This document shows positions 1-12,608 of a stretch of 64,000 nt of DNA, in pieces (position 1 is the stretch's first letter; every line of letters starts with the position of its first letter). The DNA comes from Coniella vitis (taxonomy: Eukaryota; Ascomycota; Sordariomycetes; Diaporthales; Schizoparmaceae). Location: assembly GCA_011317545.1 (NCBI GenBank), contig WUJK01000012.1:943001-1007000 (forward strand). Direction: 5' to 3'. The notes under the pieces were generated by a model. It was not told the DNA's origin and did not search any database. It saw only the letters and a program-made list of their open reading frames with translations. A program made the position numbers and the translations under genes.

Positions 1-1384
1 ATTGCAGTGGTGGGATCTAGCCGGTGATGCAGCGGCCAGTCAGATTGGATTGATATGCAGAAAGAAGAAGAGAAGCCTGGTGGTCGCGACAATGAAACTC
101 TGCAGACTCTGGCAAAGTGTTGAAGAGGTTAGAAGTCCGAGGGAGAGGATGGAGTTTGGGAAAAGAAGGAGGGGTTGTTGTGCAAGTGGTGGCAGAGTTT
201 CTGTTACCTACTTGGGTACATTTTAGCTCCTCCCTGGCAGGCTCAGCAATGTAAGAGCTTGGCTTGGCCCTTGGGCCCCTGGACAGCTGCAGCTGCAGCT
301 CCCAGCAGCCCGCCAATCTGCCCACCTAGATTTGGGGTAGACTTTCGCGGGGTAATGCCAGCGTCTCCGGGGCTCTCTGGCATGGGACCTTCGGGACAGC
401 AAACTGCGGCCCGAGTGCATTGCCAGGCAACGGGATACCCAACAACTAAATAAGAATGCCCTCTACATAGTAAGTACAGTGTAACTGCAGCGTTTCCGCT
501 CGGCCTCTCCGCCCCACAGAGCTTGTCGCAATGCGCCACTTTTTCACATAACTCTACACAGTAGGTAGCTTGGCAGTTACATAGTACATACTGCTGCACT
601 CGTGATCTCACCTGCCTGCACAGCAGAAACAACTGTCATCGCTCTGCACTCGTGACAGCGCTTAGCAATCGGTGAGGCCACCGCCTTGGGAGGCCCATGC
701 GCACTGCTCTCCGATGTTTCACGACAGTGACGGGGGCGGCGAACAAATTGCCTGATGACGACTTACTCTTTGCCACGCTTTGCCGAGGCGCAGTTCGGCA
801 ATGCAATTTACATATGTACAAAACCAATGCTACAACTACGGCATCCGAGGCGTGATGTCTTGTGCGGGTTCCGCGGTTTTCTAGGCGAGCACCACAAGAG
901 CAGCCCTGAGACTTGCAAGTGTTCCGAATCCCGATCAGCTCCGCACCCTGCGCACCAGCCACGCACGCCGACACTGTCTCCCATTGCAATCACGCCTGCG
1001 TCTGCACCAAGACAAAGAGTGGACATCTGCATGGATTTTGGAATTGGCTCTTGGTTTTGATCGCTGCGCCTAGCTCTGACAACAATTGTTGGGATATTGG
1101 TAGCGAGGAGTATGGAAAGTCATGGGGCCAACACAATACGCAATCAAAGGTGCTTGCTGTAAAGTGTATATTTTCAAGACGTCTGAACCGACGCCGGCCG
1201 TCAACCATTGACCATTGACTCCTGTTGGATGTATCACCATGTCACAAATCCCTTCATGGCTCTTTGAATGTGAGGTGACAGGCGCATATCTTCCAATGCG
1301 TTATCCTGGCCTCGAATAGTTCAGAAATCACCATATGCCCTGCATCAGACTTTTCCACCTTAAAACTCCCAAGACATGGTCCGT
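1..1384. other. intergenic, no gene recognised
   Basis: Only short overlapping open frames on both strands are present, with no recognisable product and no convincing exon structure. The stretch carries two copies of the dispersed motif TACATAGTA, at 464-472 and 578-586. Positions up to 1384 also include the 3' flank of the minus-strand rpL28 gene. Confidence 0.6.
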
Positions 1385-2107
1385 TTAGTCGGAGGCAGCA
1401 GCACGCTTAGCAGCATTGCCACGCAGCTTCTTCTCGGGCTCAGCACGGGGAGCGCGCTGGCTCTTGCGGACAGCGGAGGCACGGGCAATGGCAGCTTGGC
1501 GGAGGTCGGCACGGTAGCCACCCTTGGCAACGTAGTTGGCAACGTTCTTGTAGGTCCTGTACAAAAGCGCGTATTGCGTTAGTATTGTCCTTCGTCTTGA
1601 GTTGTGTCGTCTAGGTTTGGATGAATCGCTAAGTCAAAGCCTGGGTCTGACGTACTTGCGGTTGTGGCCGCCGAAGCTGGCCTTGGTGAGGGCCTTAGCG
1701 GGCTGGTTCACGGACTTGGCCTTCTTGGACTGGAAGGCAACGCCCTTTTCGCCATCGGCGGAGATGCTGACGGCCTTGTCGTTGACGAAACCGGCGTGCT
1801 GCAAAACGAGAAATGTGTGAGCACCTGGACCTCTTTTTCACACCCATCGCATCCCTGTCTGTTCCATCCTGGATATTCATACCTTGCGGGAGTGCTTGTT
1901 GACCAGGTTGAAGGGGTCGCTGGAGAACTGGACACCGCCAGCCTGCTTGCGCTTGACCAGGTAGGAGTTGTTGTTGCCTGTACCGCACAATTAGATGCTG
2001 ATTTTTCCCAGTTCCGAACAGCTCATTGCTCTACGAGCCAGATAGCCAGGTTTGTACGTACGGACAATCTCCCAAACGAGATCGGCGGAGACGTTAGGCA
2101 GAGACAT
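1385..2107 (-). CDS. rpl28: 60S ribosomal protein L28 (eL28)
   Basis: This gene encodes a component of the large cytosolic ribosomal subunit. Four exons are read on the minus strand: 2107-2062, 1977-1883, 1798-1656 and 1556-1385. They join to 456 nt, or 151 residues, the usual length of the eL28 family. The N-terminus MSLPNVSADLVWEIVR and the segment NNNSYLVKRKQAGGVQFSSD in exon 2 are typical of the family. The tail is basic and Ala/Lys-rich. Introns of 84, 84 and 99 nt begin with GTACGT, GTATGA and GTACGT and end in CAG; high intron density is common in fungal ribosomal protein genes. The start is the first ATG, and it directly opens the conserved N-terminus. The gene is divergent from the UPF0357 gene. 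The family assignment is firm; splice sites were chosen by eye, but the frame closes exactly. Confidence 0.93.
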
Positions 2108-2765
2108 TTTGGCTGTGGTGTGGAGGGTGGCACGTGGAAGAGGCGTGAATGTTGGGCGTGGAATCGCTTGTTCAATGTCGTCCTCAACGGCCGGTGTGTT
2201 TTTCGCTTGACAAAGTCTCCTGCCAGAACGATTCTGTGGACGGCTTACATAATTATCCGCAGGGATCTGGCGCATAATGTTTTTTACGGGTCTCTGCCGG
2301 CCGCCGCCCAGGCCCCGACCCCGACGATGTAACTCTCAGGTTCGCCGGAATACGGCTTACGTCAGCCCTGGGATATGACGGCCGGTTGGGAGAACGAAAC
2401 GAACTTCAACATCGTGGCTGCTCACGCGCGACGCATTCCTCTCTATGCAACCCTTTCTTTTCCCTCTTCCTCATACCTGGATTCTGTGATTCTGCTCCCT
2501 GTCGAGCCTCAGATATCGGATGCCTCGTTGACGTGTTTCCTGCTACCGGGAGATTGCGACCCAACCTTTGCTACCCAAAAGCCCAAGCCACTTTTCCCTT
2601 TGTCATCTTTAATTAATGGTTCTTGAGGCAGCCTACCCTGGGGCTCCTCAGCTCAGAGAGTCTGTACCAGCAGCATTCCAGCGCTCTCAACAGAAATCGA
2701 CACAAACTTATCTACCAGCATAGTGGCCGCCGTACGTCTATTTGCCACCAACCAACGATCTCACT
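2108..2765. promoter_or_regulatory. divergent promoter region, rpL28 / UPF0357
   Basis: This 658-nt spacer separates two divergent genes, so it must hold the promoters of both. It contains pyrimidine-rich stretches such as the region around 2450-2480, which often precede fungal housekeeping genes. No individual site can be assigned with confidence. Confidence 0.45.
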
Positions 2766-3149
2766 ATGGACTTTCTATTCTACACTTCGCTCTTGCTCCT
2801 TCCGCTGGTATTGGCCACTATACTCTACCTGACGCGGGGACGCTGGACTCATCTCATTCCGGGCTCCTCGGCCGCCGATTATCTCTACTCACGCCTGCCT
2901 ACCTCCTTCACAGGGGACATCGAGGCTGGATTATCATCTGCCACCTTCGACTTATCGGGCAATCTTGCAGATGGTGACGCGCGCGCTGGTCTTGACGACG
3001 ATGCCAAGAGGGAAATTCTGACGATCATGAAGAAGCGACGCATGAAATTTGACGACGCGAGACGAGTCTATCTGGAGAATCGATTTGCAGCCCACGGTAT
3101 CGGGCCCGATGGCAGACCGAGAGACCCCAAGCTTGTCACCTTTTCGTGA
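2766..3149 (+). CDS. UPF0357 family membrane-anchored protein
   Basis: The product is 127 residues, intronless and of unknown molecular function. It belongs to a conserved fungal family (UPF0357, related to yeast YCL012C). Residues 4-22 form one hydrophobic membrane segment, followed by a basic stretch (TRGRW). The C-terminal half has the family's hallmark: an acidic run, then ILTIMKKRRMKFDDARRVY and a terminal GIGPDGRPRDPKLVTFS. An in-frame ATG eight codons upstream (2742) is possible, but the ATG at 2766 places the hydrophobic segment at the N-terminus, as is usual. The family call rests on recalled motif similarity, and nothing in the context reveals function. Confidence 0.8.
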   Translation: MDFLFYTSLLLLPLVLATILYLTRGRWTHLIPGSSAADYLYSRLPTSFTGDIEAGLSSATFDLSGNLADGDARAGLDDDAKREILTIMKKRRMKFDDARRVYLENRFAAHGIGPDGRPRDPKLVTFS

Positions 3150-6100
3150 TTAGGAACAATAAAAGGCTGCCGTGGGGGGCCGGGTTGTGCTGCGATTTGA
3201 TGGAATTACAACTATTATGAGATGAGGATCCTGCGCCCGGTTTTGGGGGTGTTTCTGGTTTCTTGCCTTTTTTTTTTTTTCTCTCTCTCTCTCTTTTCTT
3301 GTCACTCTAATTGTTTCTTGACTGCGTTTTGGCAACGGTGCTATGTTGTTGTTTGGGGGTGGGGATCATTCAATACCACCATAGCTACGGTTTTCGGTCT
3401 GTGAAGTTGCGGCTTCCTATCATGGAAGGCTTTAAGGCGAGTTGGTTGAAGGAGGCTCAAACGAAATCACAGTGGACAATAGAGCCCTTGAAAAGCTCAT
3501 ACTCAGGCGAATGTCACGTTTCCCACTTCTACTCTGCTTTTTTCTTATTCTTTTTCGCCGCTGTTAGTTGACCTTGTACTATCTATTCATATACCCTTCA
3601 TGCCTCACTACCTGAATTTGACAGTGTTCTGCTTTTTTACATCATAGTCGAGAAATACGAGAGCCCTCCGTTTGGTATCAGTGGTCCCAGAATACCTTCT
3701 CTGTCCAACTCCCAAGCTATACGACAGCCATGACTCGAATGTAATCTCAATCTCAGCTGGTACTACGGGCACGTATAATGTTCGCTCCTGGAACTAATCA
3801 AACCACGGTGGTCGCACTCTCCTGCTCAGCGTCGCATGTGGCCTCTTTTCCAATCGGAAGAGCTTGTAAGTGCGAATCCTTGTACAGTAAGTTGCTTACT
3901 CTCCCCCTGCTGACACTTTTGTTGAATTTAGTTGTGCCAAATCCGAATCACATGTGCCTCCTCACCAAATCTTCGTCAAGGCTCAATAGCGGGACGGAAA
4001 ACTTTGTGCTTTCGCAATGAGGCTATCTGGCTTGACGATCTGGGAGCTAGCTATTCTTAGCTAGTCATCTCGACACTCCTAATATTGGGACTAATCGTGG
4101 CTTTCATATGTGAGGGTCGAAACTCGAGAGTTCTCATATTTTCTGCTCCTGTTAGTATTCGAGGCAGCATTACATCAGGAGACATATCAGTTCATCTGGT
4201 CTTGTGTTCAGATCCGTCAGACGTGCATCAGGGAGCGGCCTGTTAAAATGGTGCTAAAGTAAGTCTTGACCGTCGTATTCGTCTGCCATCACCAAGCCCC
4301 TTGGGGATCTTGCCGGTTTCTGAAGCAGAGTGCCAATGCTGAACTTGGCCAAGACCGTATGTCTTTCCATCCGTTAAATTGGAGAGCCTTTTTTTTTTAT
4401 TTCAATGAATCATCATATACGCAGTTCTCCGCGATACAGAGCATACCGTCTGGGTAGCCCTATGTGGTGATCATATGGAAGAACATCTGCCAGCGGTCTG
4501 TCTTGCCGTGGCCCGTATGCCAATTGAGCTTTGTCAGGGGAATGAAAGCCTAGGTTTTGACCACGTTCATATATAAGAATTTTGTAACCGCGAATGCTAG
4601 GCTGGCCGTCTTATTCACTATCTTCCACCATGGTGCACAAATTGAACGCGCCTGGTATTTGTTTCGATCCTCTGATCGACTAGAGTACTACAGGCGTCAC
4701 ATTAACCGTTCCTGGATTCAAGATTGCTAGCGCCAGTAAGCAGCACAGTTTCAACCTCTGGAAGCACATTGAATGGCCTCATGTGAGTGCAAATGCGGCT
4801 TTTGTAGTGGGTGGGGTCGATCTACAAGCCACATGTAAGCCCATATTCTTGGACTACACAGAATACCTACCTTGCTGGCCTGTACCGTGTATGTCTTTCG
4901 AACTGTAGAGCCCGGATACGAGCTCTTAATGATGGTCGATCTTGCAAGCATCATACCTGAATGATTAATGTTGGGAAAGCGCACAGCAAAAGGCCCATTA
5001 CTGTTCCTACCTCTCCCCGCCCCTTTCCTTCCTGTCCAGACGAACACCAACGGTTATCCAGGTGGCCGCGAACGAGAGTTACAAGAATTTTCGAGCACTT
5101 GGGCTTCCCGCATGTCGATCAGCGAGGTTGCGAGGTAAGGACAACCGATGCCATCGTCCTTTGGGCCACACTTCACGGCGTCATACGCGAGGACTGAGTG
5201 GATTTTTGGTCCTGGAGGATTCCCAGAAAATGCGGTGTTAGTTTCAACCAAGCACTGGCCGGGGCTTGCAGCTTCTCATGCCCCAGCCCATGCAGCCAGG
5301 TCGACTCTTGATGGCTCGAATCGACTGGCAAGGACGGCAGGCTGCCTTCCTCATAGATGAAGTAGTACTACTGCCTTGATGTGGCTAACAAATGTGTAGG
5401 CAGGTACAGGCTATGTAATATCAAAGTTTTTGGGCCGGCCCTGCTAGTTCTGGTCCCTGACCGCACCTGCGGTACCTGTGTAGCTCAAGGCCATGAGCTC
5501 TTCCTCCTTCACATCAGTTTGTTTGGCAAGGGAAGTACCCCGTATACAGAGTAAAGCAACGGCAACTTGTCTCCTGATACGGAAAGCGCACACTGGAACT
5601 TCAAGATGCGCTGCTATCCGGTTCTGGCGAGCATTTACTTTGCCGTTCTCAAGTGCTATTTCCCTCAACATTCTGGTACAGGCATTTGTTGAAGGAAAGA
5701 GGGGCATCTCCGCCCAAGAAAGTGCTAATGCAATGTTTACTCGTGTATAAAACGGAGATCTTCTTGAGCCAACCGAGTCCGGAAGACTTTTACCTGTACA
5801 CTACCCATCAAACCATCACTCCAACCCAGGCCGGCCCTTCTCCGCTCATCCTTACGATCGTTTGTCCCGTTTTTGTGGCCAACTTCCTGGGTCTCGACCC
5901 TGACCATGGCTTTTCTCCTCGCTGTGATCGACATCGGCATGCTTGTTTTGCAGCCAGCCTTGCACGTGCTGTCGTCCTCGAAAGACAGGATTGATCGTTT
6001 TCGATCTTCTGGAGGGCAATGGCAATGTGGTCTCTTGGCCTGGTATCTGCTCCGAATTCAAGTATAAAAAGAGTGAGTGGTTCCCTTGCTAAGAGCTGTG

Positions 6101-6255
6101 ATTTCTGTACTTCCGTGATCAGACTTCTCAGAATCTGTTGATTGTTGGAGTACTAGACCAGTTGACAGCAATTTGGAACTGTATAGGCTACATACCACCT
6201 TTTACTTCATTATTTTTCGACCAACAGTCCCTCACTACCATCCCACACAGTCAAG
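3150..6255. other. long intergenic region without a supported gene
   Basis: The first 200 nt form the 3' flank of the UPF0357 gene and include a T-run followed by (CT)n near 3268-3300. The rest holds only short open frames of no recognisable family. A weak candidate lies near 4570-4740: a TATA-like element (ATATATAAG), then ATG at 4630 and several GT/AG pairs. No protein family could be matched, so it is not called. The last 200 nt belong to the promoter of the secreted protein gene. Confidence 0.5.
6063..6070 (+). promoter_or_regulatory. putative TATA box of the secreted protein gene
   Basis: TATAAAAA lies 186 nt upstream of the start codon at 6256. That is a plausible distance for a fungal TATA element followed by a 5' leader of about 100-150 nt. 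No transcript start is visible, so this is inference from sequence and spacing. Confidence 0.35.
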
Positions 6256-7060
6256 ATGCACATCGCATTCACGTTCCTCTTCTTGTGGCTTGCAGCTGTC
6301 ACGGCTGCATTCTTCGATGGTGGGCTCAACGAGTCCTATCCCAAGGCCGTTTCGGTCTTGAATATGCACAAGTCCGACGTCCGCCTCCGAATTGTCGATA
6401 ATTTCCTATCGCCCCCATCGGAGATCATTGGTGATCAAGTGGTGTCGCCAGGCGACAATGCTACGTTTCGCGTTTCTCACGGCTGGAACGGCAATGTGCA
6501 ATTCCTGGACGCCCAGTATTGGGGCTGGAATGGCAACGAAGCTCTTGTGGAAGCGGCTTTTGATCCGACACAGGGAATCTATATGGACATCAGCTATTTG
6601 TGAGTTATTTGTCAAGCGCGATGATGGATTCTAAGGTGTATCTACCCTTGCTAATCCACGAATGACCTCAAGAACTGGCTGGACTCTGCCCATGGTGTGC
6701 GGTTGCGAAGAAGAAGTGCGGCCCGTCATTGGTTGCAACCTGGATCTTAAGAAATTGAATGGTGGGAAGTGTGATGACAGGCTAGACGATGGCCACGGCT
6801 CATGTGTGAACCCGGCCAGGTAAGTGTGCTCCCTGCAGATGACTTTGACTAACAGTGAGTCGCTAATCGTTTTGGGTGAAACGATCAGGGGCGATACGTA
6901 TCTGCAGAAGGAGCCGCGCTTTTTCACGCCGTGCAGAACGTCAGCATACGTGATCGAAAGCAACCATGCTGAAGCCCTGAATGACGGTAAATGCAAGTGG
7001 GCGTCGACCATTCTCTGCTGTGTTGGTTCAGAGTGCGAGCCGTCTATGAAGCAGCGATAA
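6256..7060 (+). CDS. small secreted cysteine-rich protein, unknown function
   Basis: Exons 6256-6599, 6673-6819 and 6889-7060 join to 663 nt, or 220 residues. The first 18 residues (MHIAFTFLFLWLAAVTAA) are a clear signal peptide. Mature residues 19-114 contain no cysteine and have a beta-rich look (GDNATFRVSHGWNGNVQF). The C-terminal 105 residues carry ten cysteines, including a CGC at the exon 2 start and a CC pair near the end, so several disulfides are likely outside the cell. The second intron could alternatively end at 6854, which adds 11 in-frame residues but leaves an intron of only 35 nt; the 69-nt version is preferred. The layout fits a secreted effector-like protein, but no family is recognised. 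Confidence 0.7.
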
Positions 7061-8793
7061 GACTGAACGCTTGCATTAAACTGGCGTCATCCCTCAGGCT
7101 TCATGACATGCGCAGTACGTTATTTCTCTCAAGCACTTGGCTATGTCCCCATTGTGAACGAAACCCGCTGACATGCATGCGTTATCCCAGAAAGACACCG
7201 TTTTGGCCGGCCACATCTTGACAATCAAAGGCCAGCATCTCTGTCTGCTGTAGTGGCTTTAGTTGCCATCCCAAAGACAAGGAACATCCACCTCTTTCAC
7301 ACCAGCGAAACTTTCTTCGTTTCTTATATACCCAATAGAACTTCTTAAAGCAATTCTGGATCTCAATTCTCGATTTCTGATACTGAGGAGCCGTGCCCCG
7401 TTTCAAGCGCCTTTATTTGCGGTCACAAGTAGTCATGAAGCACCGTAGAGAAGCTCCAGCATGACCTTTGCTGTCCCCTGGCTAGGTCAGGCAACTCCCC
7501 GTTCTACAATCTTTTGATGCGGTCAGTCGCCTCAGCTGGGGCATGCCTTTGCAATGGCTTTCAGTTCGGACTGACATCGATATGCTTTGACGCTGAAACG
7601 AAGCGTGGAGCAGCCGAGCACGATTATATTTTGAAAATATGCCTGTAGACTGGCTGTCTGGCACCGTCAGGCGGCGCTCATGGGTATCTTCAACGAATAC
7701 TGGTCCAGAACACGTGATCTCGGGATAGAGTACAGAAAGCAGGCAGGATTGCTACGTACATAGTATAATTGTGAAATGTCTCGAATCATCAGGAAGGAGA
7801 AAATGTAAACGGGGCTTACTGCAATGTGTTTCACGCTGTCGTAGTACTATGTACATATAGTATGCTGCCAACAGGGTGGCGAACAAGGTGGTGATAATTG
7901 CTGCAGTGTTACTGTGAGCCATGCAGTGCTGTATATCATAGTAGTGGACGTCTTCACTCGAGAGCACATGAAGTATCTTACCTGGAGTACAAGAGAACTT
8001 TCAGGTACGTACCGAGCAACCCCGCCGGTGAAGCTACCCTGTAGGTTCAGTACACGGGCCGTATCCTGGTCACTGCCATTTGCAGCGCGTGTGTGCAGCT
8101 AGGCCGGATCGGTTTGGCACAAACTTTGGCGTTGAGCAGGGTTGCAGAGTGGGTCCCTGGCTTGCCTGGCCCCATCACCAGAGGGAAAGGGGAGTTTGCC
8201 CTGTCTTAGCTCGCCCGTGCTCCTGTGCCCTGCTGCTAGCCTGCTTCCGCTTCTGCTTCTGCTTCCATCCTCGCGCGCTTCTTTTCCTCTTTCTCCTTTT
8301 CCCTTCGCAACGCCTTCCCCGCCGTCTCATCTCCACGCCCGTGACGCTGCTCTCCTGCAACCCGCAACCTGTCCAAGGCTCTCGCGCCTGACCTCACCCT
8401 TGCTGCCTTAACGGCTCTTGCAAGCCCCAGCGCTCGAGCTCTGGGCGCCACCACAGCAGAGAACCGCGCTCCACGCGCCCGCAACAGAATTCTTTGCCCG
8501 TCGCAACCCACCCACAAGGCCTTGGCTGATGCTACTGCTTGGTGCCCCAACCATCCACCCACCCCGTTTTGTCGCGATCGCATCCCCCCACGCGCGCCTC
8601 GCCGTCGCGCCATCAATCGCCATCCCATAAGCCATTCAACATTTTTCACTACAAATCACTTTTTTATCAAGAACATCTTCTGTTGTCGCGTTGTCCCACA
8701 AGACGCCGAGTCACGCTCCGTTTCGCTATCGCTGCCGCCTGGAAACCGAGCTTGCCAGTCGCGTCGCAAAGATAGAAAAGAAGACAATATAAA
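7061..8793. other. intergenic region and long leader of the tup1 homologue
   Basis: No gene is supported. Two copies of the dispersed TACATAGTA/TACTATGTA motif occur at 7757-7765 and 7845-7853. From about 8170 to 8790 the sequence becomes strongly C/T-rich on the plus strand, as expected for the promoter and long 5' leader of a fungal regulatory gene. A transcribed leader of several hundred nt before the ATG at 8794 is likely. Confidence 0.5.
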
Positions 8794-10933
8794 ATGTCCA
8801 TGTATCCAGGTCACCGTGGCATGGGAGGTGCGCCTCCCGGTGTGAATGGTGCCGCCCGCCTCAGCGAACTGCTTGACCAGATCCGCTCTGAATTCGAGAC
8901 TCAGCTTCGTCAGTCAGAGAACTATGAGCACCAGAGTGAGCATCATCATCCTCCACGCATCTCTTTTGCGACGCTCGCCGCCAAAACGCACCCACTACCC
9001 ATGAGGGAGGTTCCAACTAACATGCTTCGTAGTTCAGACACAGGTCAATGAGATGCAGCTTGTCCGAGAGAAGGTCTATGCTATGGAGCAGACTCACATG
9101 GCCCTGAAGCAAAAGTACTACTTCAAGCCCCCACATCCATTTTTGCGCTATCCCTCTAAGGCATCACCTTACTGACAATGGTTGCATCTCTCCCTGCTAG
9201 GTTCGAAGAAGAGGTCACTCACCTGCGCCGACAGCTGGAGCAGGCTCGTGGAGGCGCCCCTCAGGGCGCCATGGTCGGCCCTCCTCCCCATGCTGGCCCG
9301 CCCCAGGCCCCCCCACCTGCCATTGGCATGGGCACGAATGCCTTCAGCGCCATCATGTCCGGTCAGGGTGGCCAAGGCGGTCCCATTCCTCCACCACCGC
9401 CGCCCCAGGAGCAGCCTGCTCCTCCTCACCAGATGCCACAGCCGCCTCCAGGGCTCCAAGGTCCTCCCCCCCCACCTCCGCAGGCCCAGGCCCCGCCCTT
9501 CCAACCGCAATACCCTCAGGGTCCAGCTCCTGGTGGCTTCCCCAATCAACCACCTCCCAGCACCGCTAGCCCTGGACCTGGAAAGCGCGGAGTCGGTCGG
9601 CCTCCTGCCGGCGGTCCTGCCACGCCCCAGATCAACACGCCTATCCCTTACCCAGCAGGCCCAGGAGGCCCAGGCCAGAGCCCTCAAGTCGGCACACACC
9701 CGACTCCAGACCATGCCCGCATGGCTCAACCACACCACCCTCCTACAAACGCACTAGGCGATTTGGATGTCGAAAGATTGCCTGCTCAGCACAAGAAGGC
9801 GAGAGATGATTGGTTCGTCATCTTCAACCCATCCGTGCCGCGCATTCTAGACGTGGACTTGGTCCACACTCTGGCCCACGAGAGCGTGGTTTGCTGTGTT
9901 CGTTTCAGCATGGATGGTAAATACGTTGCGACGGGCTGCAACAAGTCGGCCCAAATTTACGACATTGTGACTGGAGAAAAGGTGTGCGTACTGCAGGACG
10001 ATAATGCAGACACTGGCGGCGACTTGTACATTCGAAGCGTCTGCTTCAGTCCGGACGGGAAATATCTTGCTACTGGAGCCGAGGACAAGCTCATCAGGGT
10101 AAGTCTTTTTGGTCATGTTCAATTGTAGCCCTAGCTACTTGCATTGCTGACTTTATGAAATCACAGGTTTGGGACATTCAATCTCGGACCATCCGAAACA
10201 CCTTTTCCGGCCACGAGCAAGATATCTACAGCTTGGACTTCTCTCGTGATGGGCGCACCATTGCTTCGGGTAGTGGCGATAGAACTGTCAGACTCTGGGA
10301 TATTGAAGCATCGAGCAGTATTTTGACCTTGACTATTGAAGACGGTGTGACCACCGTGGCCATTTCCCCTGACTGCACCCTTGTCGCCGCTGGATCTTTG
10401 GATAAGAGCGTCCGCGTTTGGAACATCCAGTCTGGTCACCTCGTCGAACGCCTGGAAGGACCCGATGGCCACAAGGACAGTGTTTACAGCGTTGCTTTCT
10501 CTCCTAGCGGCAAGGATCTTGTCAGCGGTAGTTTGGATAGGACCATCAAGATGTGGGAGTTGAGCTCGTCTCGTCAAAGCCAGATGACCCAGGGACCCAA
10601 AGGTGGACGTTGCGTTAAGACCTTCGAAGGTCATCGAGTAAGATCAGCCCTTCTAGCATGCAAGTAACGTCGACGCGTCAAGACTGACTTTGTTTCTTGC
10701 AGGACTTTGTTCTCAGCGTTGCATTGACTCCTGATGCTCAATGGGTCATGTCCGGATCCAAGGACCGTGGAGTTCAATTCTGGGACCCCAGAACGGGCAA
10801 CACGCAGGTTATGCTCCAGGGTCACAAGAACTCGGTCATCTCTGTGGCTCCGAGCCCAAGCGGCCAGTACTTTGCCACCGGCTCTGGAGACATGCGCGCG
10901 CGCATATGGCGCTATGACAGAGTTGGGGCATAG
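8794..10933 (+). CDS. rcoA: Tup1/RcoA-type WD40 transcriptional corepressor
   Basis: This is the general corepressor that works with Ssn6/Cyc8 in the nucleus to repress many promoters. Exons 8794-8935, 9033-9114, 9201-10098, 10167-10637 and 10703-10933 join to 1824 nt, or 607 residues. Residues 18-85 form the Tup1 N-terminal tetramerisation helix (LSELLDQIRSEFETQLRQ ... NEMQLVREKVYAMEQTHMAL). Residues 90-250 are a Pro/Gln/Gly-rich linker. From about residue 280 to the end is the WD40 propeller, with repeated GH-x-WD-like units such as SGSGDRTVRLWDIE and SGSLDRTIKMWEL. The C-terminus ARIWRYDR is typical of the family. It is convergent with the Rmp1 gene. Family membership is firm; RcoA is the name used in Aspergillus and rco-1 in Neurospora. 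Confidence 0.95.
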
Positions 10934-11423
10934 AAATCACTTTGACTTAAGCATGCTGGCTTGACATCGGCTTCCCTAAGGATAGCATTTTGTTTAGACG
11001 AGGCACTTCCTATCCTTCTTTCTATCGCTTGGGAGAGGGCACGGATTCGTTGTTGTTACGTCGCTACTGTTCATTCATCATTACATCTGACTCGGCCGGA
11101 TTGTGGAAAAGGGGTGAAGAAAGCGGTGCTCGGGCACTTTTTGATGGATAGCCGAGGCCAGCAGAAGTAGGATTCTGAACGGGAAAGCATACCGACTGGT
11201 GCTCTTTACTTTTTATTTTTTTTTATTTTTCCCATTTTTCATTTTTTATCCTTCGTGTGTAATCGGAACAGCTCGTAATGGAATATGCTTGTGTACTACC
11301 ACTATTCATTCACTTTTGATTTCTCGGAGGAATAGCTGGCTTGAGATGTCAGTGACTTTTAGAGAGGACATGTGGCTTGTGCTTGTTGCACAGGGTATCA
11401 TTTTGTATCCATCTAAGTCCTCG
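10934..11423. other. shared 3' flank of two convergent genes
   Basis: This spacer lies between the stop codons of the corepressor gene (+) and the Rmp1 gene (-). It is T-rich around 11205-11250, consistent with 3' untranslated sequence. No other feature is visible. Confidence 0.55.
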
Positions 11424-12608
11424 TTACAGGAGCCCACTAAACAGATTATCAAACTCGTCTCCGGCCTTTTTGGACTTCTTTTTCTTCTTAAGGGCCTTGG
11501 AAGCTTTGGCTTCCTCAACATGCGACGGTCGATCTTCCCTTGGCTGGTTTGTATCATCTATTCTTTGCTTCCTACGCTTGATGGATCGTGATAGTAGTGA
11601 TGATGACGATGCATCTTCTTCATCTGTGACTGCCGGGCGCTTTGTTGCAGCCAACTTGAAATGCTGATTTGGGGGGCATTTCTTGATTTCCCGGTCCTGG
11701 TTCGGTCTATTATTGCTGCTGCTGCTGCCATAAGGGAACCTGTTGTTCACCTCATCGCGTGAAACGACCATGCCGAAATCATCATTGTGATCGAGTGCAG
11801 AATGTTGAGAAGCAAATAGAGCATCTCTAGATACTGCTTCACCGAAGGGGTCGCTGCTGTTGCCTTGTTGATTGCGTGGTTCTGCACTGATTCCACGCTC
11901 GATCTTACTTTTGGTGGTGATAGAGGCGGTGGCTGGCGTGGCGTTTTGGTCTCGACATTGGACTTCTTCATCTACGGGTGATGGTGGGACAAGCGGCGTT
12001 ATGGCGGCTTGGACTTGTGCTAGGACGCCGAGGAGGACAAGACCAAGTTGAGCAAATTGTCGGTCTGCTGTAAGCTGTGTGAATGCCCTTTTTGGGAAGA
12101 GAGAGGGAATGAGATGTCAGACTGGCGTTCTTCTTCTGATATGTTGACACCTTACCTACTGAGCCTAATGGATAGATAGACTTGACCAGGATATTATTGC
12201 CATGAACATGAACATTTCGGAAACTTACTCATAGCACTTCATGTTTAGTACGCTGTATATCCATAACAGCCTCTCCCTGACCCTATTCAGCTCGGGCTGT
12301 TTTACCTCCTTGTTTGTTACATCACTTGCAAGAGCAGGCGGTAGACCTTTGCGCCGTTTCTTGCTCGATGGTGTGAAAGCGGAAGAAGTGGAAAGCAGAA
12401 TCTCTGCTCGCTGTACAGCGGCCTCGAGGTCTGGCAGAACCTTTTGGAGGTGTCGACGCAGCATGGAAAAGGCAGGCCACCATTTTGTGGCGCGATGCTG
12501 GTTCTTGTTGCGGTGGGCGAAGCCGTTGAGAATGTGCGCGGTGGTGGTGAGAGAGAGGAGCGAGGATTGAAGGTCGTGGAGAGATGGTGGAGAAGGTGGC
12601 TGAGCCAT
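11424..12608 (-). CDS. RMP1: RNase MRP subunit Rmp1 homologue
   Basis: Rmp1 is the protein subunit specific to RNase MRP, the nucleolar ribonucleoprotein that cleaves pre-rRNA. Exons 12608-12229 and 12087-11424 join to 1044 nt, or 347 residues. Residues 24-50 hold the family signature HILNGFAHRNKNQHRATKWW, followed by FSMLRRHL. The 141-nt intron starts GTAAGT and ends AAAAAG; after it the frame reads AFTQLTADRQFAQLGLVLLG, the expected helical continuation. The C-terminal third is low-complexity and basic (poly-Ser, then KKKKKSKKAGDEFDNLFSGL), which suits RNA binding and nuclear import. The protein is longer than the yeast homologue because of this tail. The gene is divergent from ade5,7. Confidence 0.85.

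Noticed and set aside
4570..4740. TATA-like box followed by a short possible multi-exon gene
   Set aside because: The exons would be tiny and no product family is visible; the GT/AG pairs may be coincidence.
9169..9757. Alternative frames of about 190 codons over the corepressor linker
   Set aside because: They arise from the Pro/Gln-rich repeat-like coding sequence of the Tup1 homologue; neither has a domain or exon context.
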